Of a DNA stretch of 64,000 nucleotides, positions 47,868-56,911 are shown piece by piece. The notes under the pieces are model-generated. The model made no database searches. It was not told the DNA's origin and saw only the letters and a program-made list of their open reading frames with translations. Numbering within the stretch: position 1 is the stretch's first letter; each line of letters starts with the position of its first letter. The DNA is from a virus: IMG/VR virus record IMGVR_UViG_3300007609_001041, positions 1-64,000 of that record, one strand, 5' to 3'. A program made the position numbers and the translations under genes.

Positions 47868-48704
47868 ATGTTTCTAACCCTTGAAGATTTAAAAGGTTCA
47901 GAATATCGTACAGTAGACTTTTATATGACAAAAAGTTGTAATAAGAGTTGCCATTATTGTACTGCATGGACTCTTGAAATGCGTAATCTTGATGTTGACA
48001 TGGATTTTTTGCGTACTATTTTAGAAGGTCTTGCTCCTTATAAAACACGTATTTGTTTGCTCGGCGGTGAACCTGGACTTGTTAAGAACTTAAGAGAAGT
48101 TATTGCCGAAATTAAAAAGTATCCCAATCTAGTAGTACAGGTACTTTCTAACAGTCTTATACGTAAATTTTATCCAGAAGTATTAGAAGATCCTGAGATT
48201 ATTTACATCGAACATTTAGTGTTGGACTTTTACGAAGATCGAATTGAAAAGTTAGGTAACTATGATTTCTTTGAACCTAATGATCTAAACAATTATAATC
48301 TTATAATTGAAACACCTGGATACTTTGATTACAGAGACAAACATGATTTGTCTTATCTTATGCACAAAAATACAGAATTTAAAGAATATAATTCACGCTC
48401 TCCGGATTTCTTTTCAGATCATAAAATTGTACAAGCGCCAGAAATTGAAAGACGAGTATGTGCTAAGTTTCCGCAAGTTCCTGTGTTTGATTTTGAAATA
48501 CAAAAAATTAGACATTGTAGCAGGAAAGTTATTAACGGTAGCCGTCAATTTGATGTTACTAAAGAAAATATTGAAAAGATGATGAACTACGAACTTTTTG
48601 AATTCGAAAACTATTGCAAAGGTTGTATGGATATTATTCCTCCGAGGCCAGTAGCACGTAGATTAGAAATATTAGAAAAAATAGCATTAGAAGATATCAC
48701 ATGA
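47868..48704 (+). CDS. Radical SAM protein R3
   Basis: 278 residues. CNKSCHYC at C24, C28 and C31 is the cluster motif, and CLLGGEPGLVKNL near residue 64 is the GGE AdoMet-binding motif. The C-terminal region has further Cys (VCAKFPQVP, IRHCSRKV, YCKGCMDIIPPRP) that could hold an auxiliary cluster, as in SPASM or twitch enzymes. First gene after the consensus promoter; ATGA overlap with the carbamoyltransferase. Not a close relative of R1 and R2. Substrate unknown. Confidence 0.82.
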   Translation: MFLTLEDLKGSEYRTVDFYMTKSCNKSCHYCTAWTLEMRNLDVDMDFLRTILEGLAPYKTRICLLGGEPGLVKNLREVIAEIKKYPNLVVQVLSNSLIRKFYPEVLEDPEIIYIEHLVLDFYEDRIEKLGNYDFFEPNDLNNYNLIIETPGYFDYRDKHDLSYLMHKNTEFKEYNSRSPDFFSDHKIVQAPEIERRVCAKFPQVPVFDFEIQKIRHCSRKVINGSRQFDVTKENIEKMMNYELFEFENYCKGCMDIIPPRPVARRLEILEKIALEDIT

Positions 48705-50164
48705 AGTTTTATGCAGTAGCCTTAAATATGCACGATCATAATACATATGACGGTGTAACACACTATCAACTAGAAAGACACACCCGTGCTAAACATAATC
48801 TAAATTATAAAAATGTTCATGATCCAGAACCGAGTAAACGTTTTTTTGATAATTTTGTAAAGACTAATGATAAAGTACTTTGCTTTACTGTTTCTAATCT
48901 AGGACAAGAATTTGTATTAGACCGGATTGAAAAAAAATTCGGAAAAGACTTTTTAAACTTCAGACCTAGCCATATCTGGGATTGTTATCATACCGATGAT
49001 TTTTATTATATCGATCATCATCAAAGTCATGCTACCTATGCTCTTCTAAGTTCAGGATTTCCGGAAAGTGACATTCTTGCTATCGACGGCAGAGGTTGGC
49101 AATTTAATTGTATTTTTGTTAACAAAGAAGGAAGAATAAAAGATCTTACAGATGAATTATCTATTGGCGGACTTTGGAATAGGCTATCGCAAGATCTTGG
49201 TTTTGGATATTTAGGCGCAGGTAAAGTAATGGGTCTTGCTGGTTACGGTAAGTATGATCATAGGGTTCACGCTATGTTAGAAGTATATCTCACTAATGAT
49301 AATAACCTTCCTAACTGGTATAAAAAAATTATCGACAGCTGCAACAAAGAAGATATTGCTTTTACTCTACAATATGTTACAGAAGAATTAATTAAAAAAT
49401 ATGTATATCCTCTCAAAACTAGTGACAATTTGTGTGTAGCAGGCGGAGTAGCATATAATGGCTACATGAATGAGGAATTTACTAAACATTATAAAAACGT
49501 ACATGTACCGCCTGCTGTTGGTGACGAAGGTCAGGCAATAGGTACTTACATGCATGCCGAATATGTAGTAAACGGAAATGTACACATTCCTTGTGTATAC
49601 TCTGGTGTTGAACATAAGTACACACTACCAGATACATTTGAAGATTTGAATATCCCTAAACTGGCACAACAAATAGCAGATGGCAAAATAGTAGGATGGT
49701 TCCAAGGAAAGAGTGAAAGTGGTAATAGAGCACTAGGCAATCGTAGTATACTTGCAGATCCACGCAATCCCGATATTAAAGATATTATTAACAGTAAGAT
49801 TAAACTACGTGAAGACTTTAGACCGTTTGCTCCTAGCGTACTAGAAGAACATTATACAGAATATTTTGATACTAATCAGCCATCGCCTTATATGAGCAGG
49901 ATTGTAAAAGTTAAAGGTAACATCATACCGGGCGTAACTCACGTAGACAGTACAGCAAGGATTCAAACTGTTAATAAAACACAGAATCAAAAATTTTATG
50001 ATTTAATTAACGAATTTTATAAAATTACAGGAGTTCCTATGTTACTTAACACAAGTTTTAACTGTCAAGAACCTATTGTAGAAACTCCGCACGAAGCATA
50101 TGAAACTTATAACAAAACTTCTTTGGATATTCTTGTTATTAATGATAAAGTGATTGAAAAATGA
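48701..50164 (+). CDS. NodU/CmcH/TobZ-family carbamoyltransferase
   Basis: 487 residues. IDHHQSHATYALLSSG (104-119) holds the HHxxHA metal site, ILAIDGRGW (125-133) belongs to the ASKHA-like core, and LGAGKVMGLAGYGKYDHRV is the family signature. The C-terminal domain has GWFQGKSESGNRALGNRSIL (about 332-351) and REDFRPFAPSVLEE. Such enzymes make carbamoyl-adenylate from carbamoyl phosphate and ATP and carbamoylate hydroxyl groups of sugars, antibiotics or Nod factors. Carbamoyltransferases occur in other marine T4-like phages. Shares an operon with radical SAM R3 and a methyltransferase. Confidence 0.9.
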   Translation: MKFYAVALNMHDHNTYDGVTHYQLERHTRAKHNLNYKNVHDPEPSKRFFDNFVKTNDKVLCFTVSNLGQEFVLDRIEKKFGKDFLNFRPSHIWDCYHTDDFYYIDHHQSHATYALLSSGFPESDILAIDGRGWQFNCIFVNKEGRIKDLTDELSIGGLWNRLSQDLGFGYLGAGKVMGLAGYGKYDHRVHAMLEVYLTNDNNLPNWYKKIIDSCNKEDIAFTLQYVTEELIKKYVYPLKTSDNLCVAGGVAYNGYMNEEFTKHYKNVHVPPAVGDEGQAIGTYMHAEYVVNGNVHIPCVYSGVEHKYTLPDTFEDLNIPKLAQQIADGKIVGWFQGKSESGNRALGNRSILADPRNPDIKDIINSKIKLREDFRPFAPSVLEEHYTEYFDTNQPSPYMSRIVKVKGNIIPGVTHVDSTARIQTVNKTQNQKFYDLINEFYKITGVPMLLNTSFNCQEPIVETPHEAYETYNKTSLDILVINDKVIEK

Positions 50165-50766
50165 TAGACGAAATTATTTTTAGAAATGTACTAAAAGAAA
50201 TTAAACAAAATTCAGAATATGCTGACGATATTATTGATTCATTCAGTGACAATCAGTTTATTGCTAAACGCAAAGTTTTAGAATATGCTAATAGATTAAA
50301 TATACTAGATAAAGATTCAGAAGTAATTATTTTTGGATCTTGGTACGGAAGTATTTTAATTCCTGGATTAGTTGATAAAGTAAAAAAAATTAGTTGTATT
50401 GATATTGACAAACGAGTTTTACAAACTGCAAAAAATAGATTCTTCAAAGATTATACCAATATAGATTATATTGCAGGCAACGTATTTGATTTAGATCTCA
50501 AAAGATATCACACGGCTAATCTTTTTATAAACACGTCGTGCGAACATATGCCGTCGATGAAGGAATTTTTATACTGGCCTGACCAAACCCATTTTGTCTT
50601 CACAAGTAATGATATGTTCAACATCGAAGGACACATAAATTGTGTAAACAGTTTAGATGAATTTAAAGAACAATTGCCCGAACGTGCAGAAGTATTGTAT
50701 GAAGAAGAAGTAGAGGATACCAGAGGCACACGTTATATACTAGTCGGAAAAATTAACGGTATTTAA
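50161..50766 (+). CDS. Putative SAM-dependent methyltransferase
   Basis: 201 residues. SEVIIFGSWYGSILIPGLVD (residues 57-76) corresponds to motif I, ISCIDIDKRVLQTAK follows with the acidic residue that binds ribose, and IDYIAGNVFDLD matches motif II. INTSCEHMPSMKEF is at the motif IV position. A Rossmann-fold class I methyltransferase is likely; the substrate is unknown. ATGA overlap with the carbamoyltransferase. Converges with, and overlaps by 14 bases, the ATP-grasp gene on the other strand. Confidence 0.7.
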   Translation: MIDEIIFRNVLKEIKQNSEYADDIIDSFSDNQFIAKRKVLEYANRLNILDKDSEVIIFGSWYGSILIPGLVDKVKKISCIDIDKRVLQTAKNRFFKDYTNIDYIAGNVFDLDLKRYHTANLFINTSCEHMPSMKEFLYWPDQTHFVFTSNDMFNIEGHINCVNSLDEFKEQLPERAEVLYEEEVEDTRGTRYILVGKINGI

Positions 50767-52000
50767 TTCGTATACTTCTTGTAAACTGATCTAATTTTTG
50801 ATAAATTTCTTCTACAGTTTTGCCTAGTAGAATTAATTGTCCGTTTTGATGCCCTATACTTGCATTCCAATTGTCTGGTATTACACTCTTAGAAGTTAGT
50901 GTGCTACTAAAATGATGTACACTTTCATCTGCCTCAGGCCAGTCGATACTTTCAATTGTTCCGGGTGCAAATCTAAATTGTTTTCCTAAAGAATAATTAA
51001 ACTGCGTATCATGTTTTTGCGTAAAGTCTGAAATATAGTCTTTCGAATTTAGCTTAACTAATTCTCGAGTTACATTATAACCGTATATTTTATGAAAACT
51101 TGTTGCAGTATGACTACTACCAGGACGCAAATTAGTTTCAATTACGTTAATTACATTTAAATCTTTATCGTAAAAAAATTCTGTTCGTAGAGCACCGTTT
51201 TTGATTTCGAGAACATCTGTTAGTTGTTGTAAAATTGATAGTACTTCGTCTGTTAAGAATTTTGGATCACTAGGGAACAATGCTTCTTCGTAATAGAAAT
51301 AAGGTAATCTTTCTTGCTCTAATTTGCTTTTTTGATCTCTAGCATAATGTGTGTAAGGTTTAATTATACCGTCTTGTACATAACAGTTTACACCACTAAA
51401 ATAATCAGCATCTGTATATTGTTGAACTAGATAATAATCATATTTCTTATCTAAATTCCATCCATTTGAACGATCTTGATCATCCATGAATGATTTTAAT
51501 TCAGCTGCATTATGTATTTGTTTAATTCCGTTGCTTCCTGCCCCGTAGTTAGGTTTTACAATACAGGGATACTCCAATGTTGATAAGTCTTTAATTTCGT
51601 CATATCGATAGGACCAGTCTGGTCTAGGCAAATTTTGATTTTCTAATAATTTATGCCATGCTTCTTTACTTGCACAGTGTGTTGCAGCAACTTCTCCAAT
51701 GCCCTTAAATCCCATACGAGTGTTTACACATGCCATAGCCATGCTAGCATCGTTAGTACATGGGTGTGTAACAGTCATACTAGCGCCACTAGTTTTTGCA
51801 AGATTTACTAATGCATCGATATCCATATAACTTATAATATGAAATTCGTCTATCATGTCTTTTACTGTGTCGTAATAGTATTTGCTAGTAATATCCATAG
51901 GATGTGTTGCTACTATTTTATATCCAAGTGCTTGTGCTTCTCGCATATAAAGATAACTATCATCAAAAACACCAATGTGTAATGCTACTTTATCCGCCAT
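50753..52000 (-). CDS. ATP-grasp carboxylate-amine/thiol ligase
   Basis: 415 residues. CIVKPNYGAGSNGIKQI (146-162) is the ATP-grasp Lys plus Gly-rich loop, YYLVQQYTDADYFSGVNCYV is the adenine-contacting segment, and VINVIETNLRPGSSH carries the metal-binding Glu/Asn. The N-terminal domain (HIGVFDDSYLYMREAQALGY) is Rossmann-like, as in carbamoyl-phosphate synthase-type ligases. It would activate a carboxylate as acyl phosphate and join it to an amine. Last gene of the importer operon; its start overlaps the B12 radical SAM gene by 11 bases. Confidence 0.85.
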   Translation of the reverse strand: MADKVALHIGVFDDSYLYMREAQALGYKIVATHPMDITSKYYYDTVKDMIDEFHIISYMDIDALVNLAKTSGASMTVTHPCTNDASMAMACVNTRMGFKGIGEVAATHCASKEAWHKLLENQNLPRPDWSYRYDEIKDLSTLEYPCIVKPNYGAGSNGIKQIHNAAELKSFMDDQDRSNGWNLDKKYDYYLVQQYTDADYFSGVNCYVQDGIIKPYTHYARDQKSKLEQERLPYFYYEEALFPSDPKFLTDEVLSILQQLTDVLEIKNGALRTEFFYDKDLNVINVIETNLRPGSSHTATSFHKIYGYNVTRELVKLNSKDYISDFTQKHDTQFNYSLGKQFRFAPGTIESIDWPEADESVHHFSSTLTSKSVIPDNWNASIGHQNGQLILLGKTVEEIYQKLDQFTRSIRIKYR

Positions 52001-53444
52001 AAATATCTCTTATATCTTTGCCTGTAATTTTTTTATATCGTTCTACTAGAAATGTTGGTGAGTCTAACGCAAATTTGTAACCTAAATCTCTGCAATGATT
52101 GCGTAATCTAAACCATCTTTCAATTCTTACTTTTTGTGTGTTATCACCGATTTCCCATGCTCCTACATCGTCATAGTCTACACCCATTTCTTGAAACTGA
52201 TCGAATAGCGGCGTGCCTGGATAGATTCGCATAGTTGCTCCGAGACTGACTTGAAAAACTGTTCCATCTTTTGCATACTTGGCATTTCGAGTAAACATGT
52301 CCATAGTTTCTTGAAATTCTTCCTCGCCTTCGCCCGGGTATCCAATTAGCATCATCATTACAGTATCGATGCCGTTTTTAGAACATTGTTCCAAAGTGTA
52401 GTCAATATCAACAGCTCTAGCACCCTTTTTCATTGCATTAAGAACTTTTTGACTGCCGCTCTCGATACCTAACAGCATTCTAGTACATCCGCTCTTTGAT
52501 AACTTTTCGTATATTTCTGGACCTTGCGAATTAGGAGGTCTCACAATAAATTGTCCTCCCCATTTTACACCATCTAAATTTTCTTCAATGAGTGTGTCCA
52601 TCATTGCATCCATTTGGGGAATATTACCGTTTAGTAAACTATCTGTAAAATAAAACTCTTTTATTCCTGGATGCGTCTTAACTTGATGTATAATTTCTTT
52701 TGCAATAGTTACTCCGCTTTTACTAGTAAAAGATGGCCAGCGTTTGCCTACATCACAAAACTTACAACGTCTAATACACCCTCTACTTCCAGTTAAGTAT
52801 AACAGATCTGTTCCTTTTGGATCTTCAAATGGATCTCTAAACAAATGACTATATTGTGACAAGTCATAATCTGTATAATCAGCAAACGGAAGTGAATCTA
52901 ACTCTTTCATCTGTATAGGAAACTTTCCGTTTATTCCTGGATAGTCTGTATTTCCGTTAAGCAGATGTAGTATAGGATTTTCTCCTTCTGCTTCCACATA
53001 TGCATAAATTCTATCTTGTTTAAGATTAGTAGGCCCGTAATCAGGTGATGCACCCGGTCCTCCTAATATAACTTTAACTTCGGGCAATCTAATAAGTATT
53101 TCGTCTAAGAACAAGTCACACATTACAAGTTGCCAATGACTTAATAATGTTATACCAACAAACTTTGGATTATAACCTGCAATTTTCTCTACAGCCTGTT
53201 CTACTAACGGAACAAATATATGTTTAACTTTTTCAAAATATTTCTTGTTAATTAGTGTTTGGTCGTTGTCTAGCCAAAGATGAGCATATTCGTCTTTTAC
53301 AATATTCCAAAATTCTACATTAAAGTCAATACATTTACTAGTATAACCATGTTCTTCGACAACTGCCTTTAGTGCTGCTGGCCCAATAAGAGGGCTTTGT
53401 ACTTCAAATTTTGGAATACTAATAAAAACAATATCTTTATTCAT
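51990..53444 (-). CDS. B12-binding-domain radical SAM protein B1
   Basis: 484 residues. Residues 1-160 form a cobalamin-binding-like Rossmann domain (IVFISIPKFEVQSPLIGPAA, VKVILGGPGASPDYGP) without the DxHxxG motif. The radical SAM motif CIRRCKFC is at C223, C227 and C230, followed by FYFTDSLLNG and LLGIESGSQKVLNAMKKG. Class B enzymes of this type methylate unreactive carbons or rearrange substrates. It overlaps the upstream permease by 8 bases, so it belongs to the importer operon. A collinear paralogue (B2) is on the plus strand at 58340. Confidence 0.88.
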   Translation of the reverse strand: MNKDIVFISIPKFEVQSPLIGPAALKAVVEEHGYTSKCIDFNVEFWNIVKDEYAHLWLDNDQTLINKKYFEKVKHIFVPLVEQAVEKIAGYNPKFVGITLLSHWQLVMCDLFLDEILIRLPEVKVILGGPGASPDYGPTNLKQDRIYAYVEAEGENPILHLLNGNTDYPGINGKFPIQMKELDSLPFADYTDYDLSQYSHLFRDPFEDPKGTDLLYLTGSRGCIRRCKFCDVGKRWPSFTSKSGVTIAKEIIHQVKTHPGIKEFYFTDSLLNGNIPQMDAMMDTLIEENLDGVKWGGQFIVRPPNSQGPEIYEKLSKSGCTRMLLGIESGSQKVLNAMKKGARAVDIDYTLEQCSKNGIDTVMMMLIGYPGEGEEEFQETMDMFTRNAKYAKDGTVFQVSLGATMRIYPGTPLFDQFQEMGVDYDDVGAWEIGDNTQKVRIERWFRLRNHCRDLGYKFALDSPTFLVERYKKITGKDIRDIYGG

Positions 53445-54183
53445 AAGTTCGATTTACCCTTCCTAAGTATATGAGAACAGCATATACTATAGTAGTTATC
53501 ACACTTACTGATAAGACACTTGGACTAATGATGTCAGTAACATAACTCCACATAATAATTGGAAGAGTTTGAGTACTATGATCTAATAACAACAACGCTA
53601 CAATAAACTCGTCAAAACTAGTAATAAACGCAAGAGAACATCCTGCAAGCAATCCGGGCAACATAACTGGAAGTTGTATATCTTTTAATATTTGAAAACT
53701 ATTTGCACCGCATAGTCTAGCACTTTTTGCAATATTTTCATCATAGTTATTTAGACTACTTAGCGTCATTAAAATTACATAAGGAACACATAAAACAGTA
53801 TGTGCTATAATAAGATTGATAAAACTGTTAGTAAACCCTATATCATTAAAAAAGAAAATCCAGCCAAGGCCAATAATGATACTCGGTATTACAATAGGAC
53901 TGATTATTACACTTAGAACTATTCCGTTTCTATATTGGTTCAACCACAACGCCGCAGGAACAGATAGTAGTATACAACTAATAACAGTATATGCTCCTAC
54001 TTGAAAACTAGTTACAATACTTTTATACCACATAGGATCTGTAAATAATTGGTTATACCATTTCAAGCTGAACTCAAAATCAGAAATTTTAAAATAGTTT
54101 CCACCGTCAACGCTAAACAAAATAATAACCAACATAGGCATTAACAAATATAAGAACATGCCATAAGCAAATAATCTAAGCAC
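53437..54183 (-). CDS. ABC importer permease (PotC-like)
   Basis: 248 residues from GTG at 54183. The frame extends to an upstream ATG at 54219, but AAAGGAG (54196-54190) and the GTG overlapping the previous stop fix the start here. About six hydrophobic helices are visible (FLYLLMPMLVIILF, VISPIVIPSIIIGLGWIFFF, AVLIYLG at the end). SARLCGANSFQILKDIQLP is the EAA loop that contacts the ATPase. Fits the second permease of spermidine/putrescine-type importers. Confidence 0.9.
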   Translation of the reverse strand: MLRLFAYGMFLYLLMPMLVIILFSVDGGNYFKISDFEFSLKWYNQLFTDPMWYKSIVTSFQVGAYTVISCILLSVPAALWLNQYRNGIVLSVIISPIVIPSIIIGLGWIFFFNDIGFTNSFINLIIAHTVLCVPYVILMTLSSLNNYDENIAKSARLCGANSFQILKDIQLPVMLPGLLAGCSLAFITSFDEFIVALLLLDHSTQTLPIIMWSYVTDIISPSVLSVSVITTIVYAVLIYLGRVNRTYE

Positions 54184-55162
54184 GGGCGTCTCCTTTAAAG
54201 TTAATACGATAATAAACATAAAACAACATTAAACTAGTTGATAGCATAATAACTGTTAGCGCACTTGCTAGGCCCCAGTTTAATGTATATTGAACTTGTC
54301 TAATTATTTGTTCTGTAACAAACAGGCCTTTACTTCCACCTAACAGACTTGGAGTAATATAGTATCCAGTAACACTCATAAATGTTAGTATGGTGCTGTT
54401 TGCAATACCTTTGATTGTTTGCGGCAAATACACATATCTAAATGTTTGAAATTTATTAGCACCTGAAATTGTACTTACTTTAATTAAATCGTTATTAACA
54501 TTTTTCATAGCAAGATATATAGGTAATACACTTAGTGGCAGTGCGATATATACACTGCCTATATAAATTGCTGTAATTGTATTCATAAGATCGAAAGGTT
54601 GTAACAATAATATCCAACTAACTGTACGACTTAAGAAGCTACTAAACAGCGGAATCAACACAACAAATAGTGCAATCTTAGCTGCTTTGCCTTTTAGTTT
54701 AGTAAGATAATATGCAAGAGGATACGCTACTACTAAGCAAATGGCTGTAATAATTGCACTAAGAAGATATGTCCTTCCTATAACTTTTAAGTATAAGTCG
54801 TTAAATGCACGTTTAAAATTAGCAAATGTATAAGGCTTTACTTCTTGTTCTATTACACTCCAAAATGCAGGGTCTTGCCATCCAGGGTGTTCTAAACCTT
54901 TTCTAAACATACTTCGTGTTTTGTGATAGTGATGATTAAGGTAGGTGATAGATCTACGACTGTCCTCACGGGCTAAGTCACTTTTTATAGCTTCAGTCCG
55001 GTCTCCGCCGTTAACTACGTAGTCGGTTATGTTTGGAAGATAACGTTCAACAGTTGTGTTGTAAACACTATTTTTAAGAATTTCACCTAGTGGAAGGAGA
55101 AAGAACACTGCTAGAAAAAATACTAGCGGTATAATCTTTCCATGTTTCGCAAACAAATTCAT
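54176..55162 (-). CDS. ABC importer permease (PotB-like)
   Basis: 328 residues. N-terminal helix GKIIPLVFFLAVFFLLPLGE, then a soluble loop of about 85 residues rich in charged residues, then five or so more helices. STISGANKFQTFRYVYLP is the EAA motif. The insert after the first helix is longer than in E. coli PotB but is seen in other PotB-like proteins. The ATG at 55162 lies 80 bases inside the ATPase frame and has AGGAG upstream. Membrane partner of the 248-residue permease. Confidence 0.9.
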   Translation of the reverse strand: MNLFAKHGKIIPLVFFLAVFFLLPLGEILKNSVYNTTVERYLPNITDYVVNGGDRTEAIKSDLAREDSRRSITYLNHHYHKTRSMFRKGLEHPGWQDPAFWSVIEQEVKPYTFANFKRAFNDLYLKVIGRTYLLSAIITAICLVVAYPLAYYLTKLKGKAAKIALFVVLIPLFSSFLSRTVSWILLLQPFDLMNTITAIYIGSVYIALPLSVLPIYLAMKNVNNDLIKVSTISGANKFQTFRYVYLPQTIKGIANSTILTFMSVTGYYITPSLLGGSKGLFVTEQIIRQVQYTLNWGLASALTVIMLSTSLMLFYVYYRINFKGDARA

Positions 55163-55826
55163 TTACAAAATCACTCCTAGGATTATCAAGAATTTCTGTA
55201 GGACTGCCTACTTGCTCTACTTTTCCTTGATTCATAATAACAATAGTGTCGCACATATTAAATGCTTCAGTGAAGTCGTGTGTGACGTACACTACTGTTG
55301 TATTTTTAAGTAGCTGTTTAATATCTTTTTGTAATTTAATTCTTAGCTTTAAGTCTAGCGATGCTAAAGGTTCGTCCATTAGTATAACATCTGGATTATA
55401 TACTAATGCCCTTGCAATTGCAACTCGCTGTTGTTGCCCACCGCTTAATTGTTTAGGATATTTATCAGCATGTTCTTCCATTCCTATAACATTTAAAATA
55501 TTAGATACAGCGGATGTATTCTTGCCTTTTACTCTCAATGGATATGCTATATTTTCATAAGCAGTCATATTAGGAAATAAACTAAAGTTTTGAAACACCA
55601 TTCCTAGTGGTCTTTTATTACTACTTAGGCTAGTAATATCCAAACCGTTAACTATTACTTGTCCACAGTCTGGTGTTTCAAACCCTGTAATGCAATTAAG
55701 TAGGGTACTTTTGCCGCTGCCACTAGGTCCTAGAACAGCGACATTCGATCCAGAAGAAACATTAAAAGTTACATCATCGAGAACTTTATCTCGAAATGTT
55801 TTGCTAATGTTCTTTATTTCTAGCAT
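55083..55826 (-). CDS. ABC importer ATPase (PotA-like, no TOBE domain)
   Basis: 247 residues with all ATPase motifs: Walker A LGPSGSGKSTLLN (33-45), Q-loop MVFQNFSLFPNMTA, signature QLSGGQQQRVAIARA, Walker B DVILMDEPLASLD and switch VYVTHDFTEA. It is most like PotA/FbpC-type importer subunits, but these are usually about 350 residues with a C-terminal TOBE domain, which is missing. The last 80 bases overlap the downstream permease. TAATG overlap with the binding-protein gene. Confidence 0.92.
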   Translation of the reverse strand: MLEIKNISKTFRDKVLDDVTFNVSSGSNVAVLGPSGSGKSTLLNCITGFETPDCGQVIVNGLDITSLSSNKRPLGMVFQNFSLFPNMTAYENIAYPLRVKGKNTSAVSNILNVIGMEEHADKYPKQLSGGQQQRVAIARALVYNPDVILMDEPLASLDLKLRIKLQKDIKQLLKNTTVVYVTHDFTEAFNMCDTIVIMNQGKVEQVGSPTEILDNPRSDFVNEFVCETWKDYTASIFSSSVLSPSTR

Positions 55827-56911
55827 TAGTCTAAGAGCCAGGCTTCCCAGCGTTCATTGATGCGTTCGCCATTGTCAGCCCACCATGCGCCGTCACGTGG
55901 AATGCTACCAGTATAGTTATTAGGGTTAGTAACCATTTCGGCTTCCATGTCTGATCCAGTGTCTACCGAAGTCCAGTTGCCTGAATTTAAATCAATTGAA
56001 CTCTTACGTGTAGGCGAGTAAGGAATAATACGACTAATTAGTGCTAGTGTTTCTGTACTAGTAGCATGTTGCAAAAACGCCTTTACTTCAGGAGTCATTT
56101 GTCCTTTTGCTACTACCCAAGGAGAAACTGTATAAATTTGTGCATCCCAAATTTGCTCAATGCTTTGTCCGTCTACGTTCTTGGCTTTCCAAAAACGTCC
56201 ATTATAGCTTGCTAAAATTTGTACTTGTCCTGCACTCAATTGTTGAATACCAGCGGCTGCTTTGTCCCACCATACAATATGATCTTTAATAGTATCTAAC
56301 TTAGCAAATGCACGATCGAGTCCTTCGTCAGTTGCTAGTACATCACGTACAATGTTTCGATCCACTCCATCGGCAATCAGTGCCCATTCTAAGTTATTGT
56401 AAGGACGGCGTTGTAATCCTCGCTTTCCTGGAAACTGTTCAACATCAAATACATCGTAAATTGTTTGTGGTGCGTTGTTAGCGTATGTTTCTGGATCGTA
56501 TCCAAACTGAATACTGTATACTGCCTGTGGTGCCACACAATCTTTTAGCATACCAGGAAGAAAGTCCTCACTAGGTAGTGTACCGTCTGGTGCAGGCAGC
56601 AACACATCGTCGTGATTAAAGTTTTCTACTAAACCGTCTTCGCATGCAATAGCAAGTGCTTCCTGAGGAATATCAATTACATCATATGTAATGTTTCCTG
56701 TTTCAATTTGTGTACGCAATGCTGCTAGTGCAGAGTGTGCATTTTTGATAACGTTTACAGTTACATCTGGATTCTGCTCAATAAACGGATCAATTGCTGC
56801 TCTTTGTTGTGCTTCGCCCCATGCACCGCCATAATTTACAATATTTACAGTACTGTCAGCATATGCTGAACTTGCAACAAGTGCTAGAACTGTCATAAAG
56901 GTATATTTCAT
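55826..56911 (-). CDS. ABC importer periplasmic substrate-binding protein (PotD-like)
   Basis: 361 residues, first gene of the importer operon. MKYTFMTVLALVASSAYA is a Sec signal peptide with likely cleavage after AYA at residue 18. STVNIVNYGGAWGEAQQRAA and YDVIDIPQEALAIACEDGLV are typical of the PotD/extracellular solute-binding family. SYNGRFWKAK and WDAQIYTVSPWVVAKGQ lie in the ligand cleft. Substrate may be a polyamine, but related proteins bind other small cations, organic acids or iron, so this is not settled. AGGAG at 56921-56917. The DNA looks less AT-rich than the surrounding phage genes. Confidence 0.9.
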   Translation of the reverse strand: MKYTFMTVLALVASSAYADSTVNIVNYGGAWGEAQQRAAIDPFIEQNPDVTVNVIKNAHSALAALRTQIETGNITYDVIDIPQEALAIACEDGLVENFNHDDVLLPAPDGTLPSEDFLPGMLKDCVAPQAVYSIQFGYDPETYANNAPQTIYDVFDVEQFPGKRGLQRRPYNNLEWALIADGVDRNIVRDVLATDEGLDRAFAKLDTIKDHIVWWDKAAAGIQQLSAGQVQILASYNGRFWKAKNVDGQSIEQIWDAQIYTVSPWVVAKGQMTPEVKAFLQHATSTETLALISRIIPYSPTRKSSIDLNSGNWTSVDTGSDMEAEMVTNPNNYTGSIPRDGAWWADNGERINERWEAWLLD

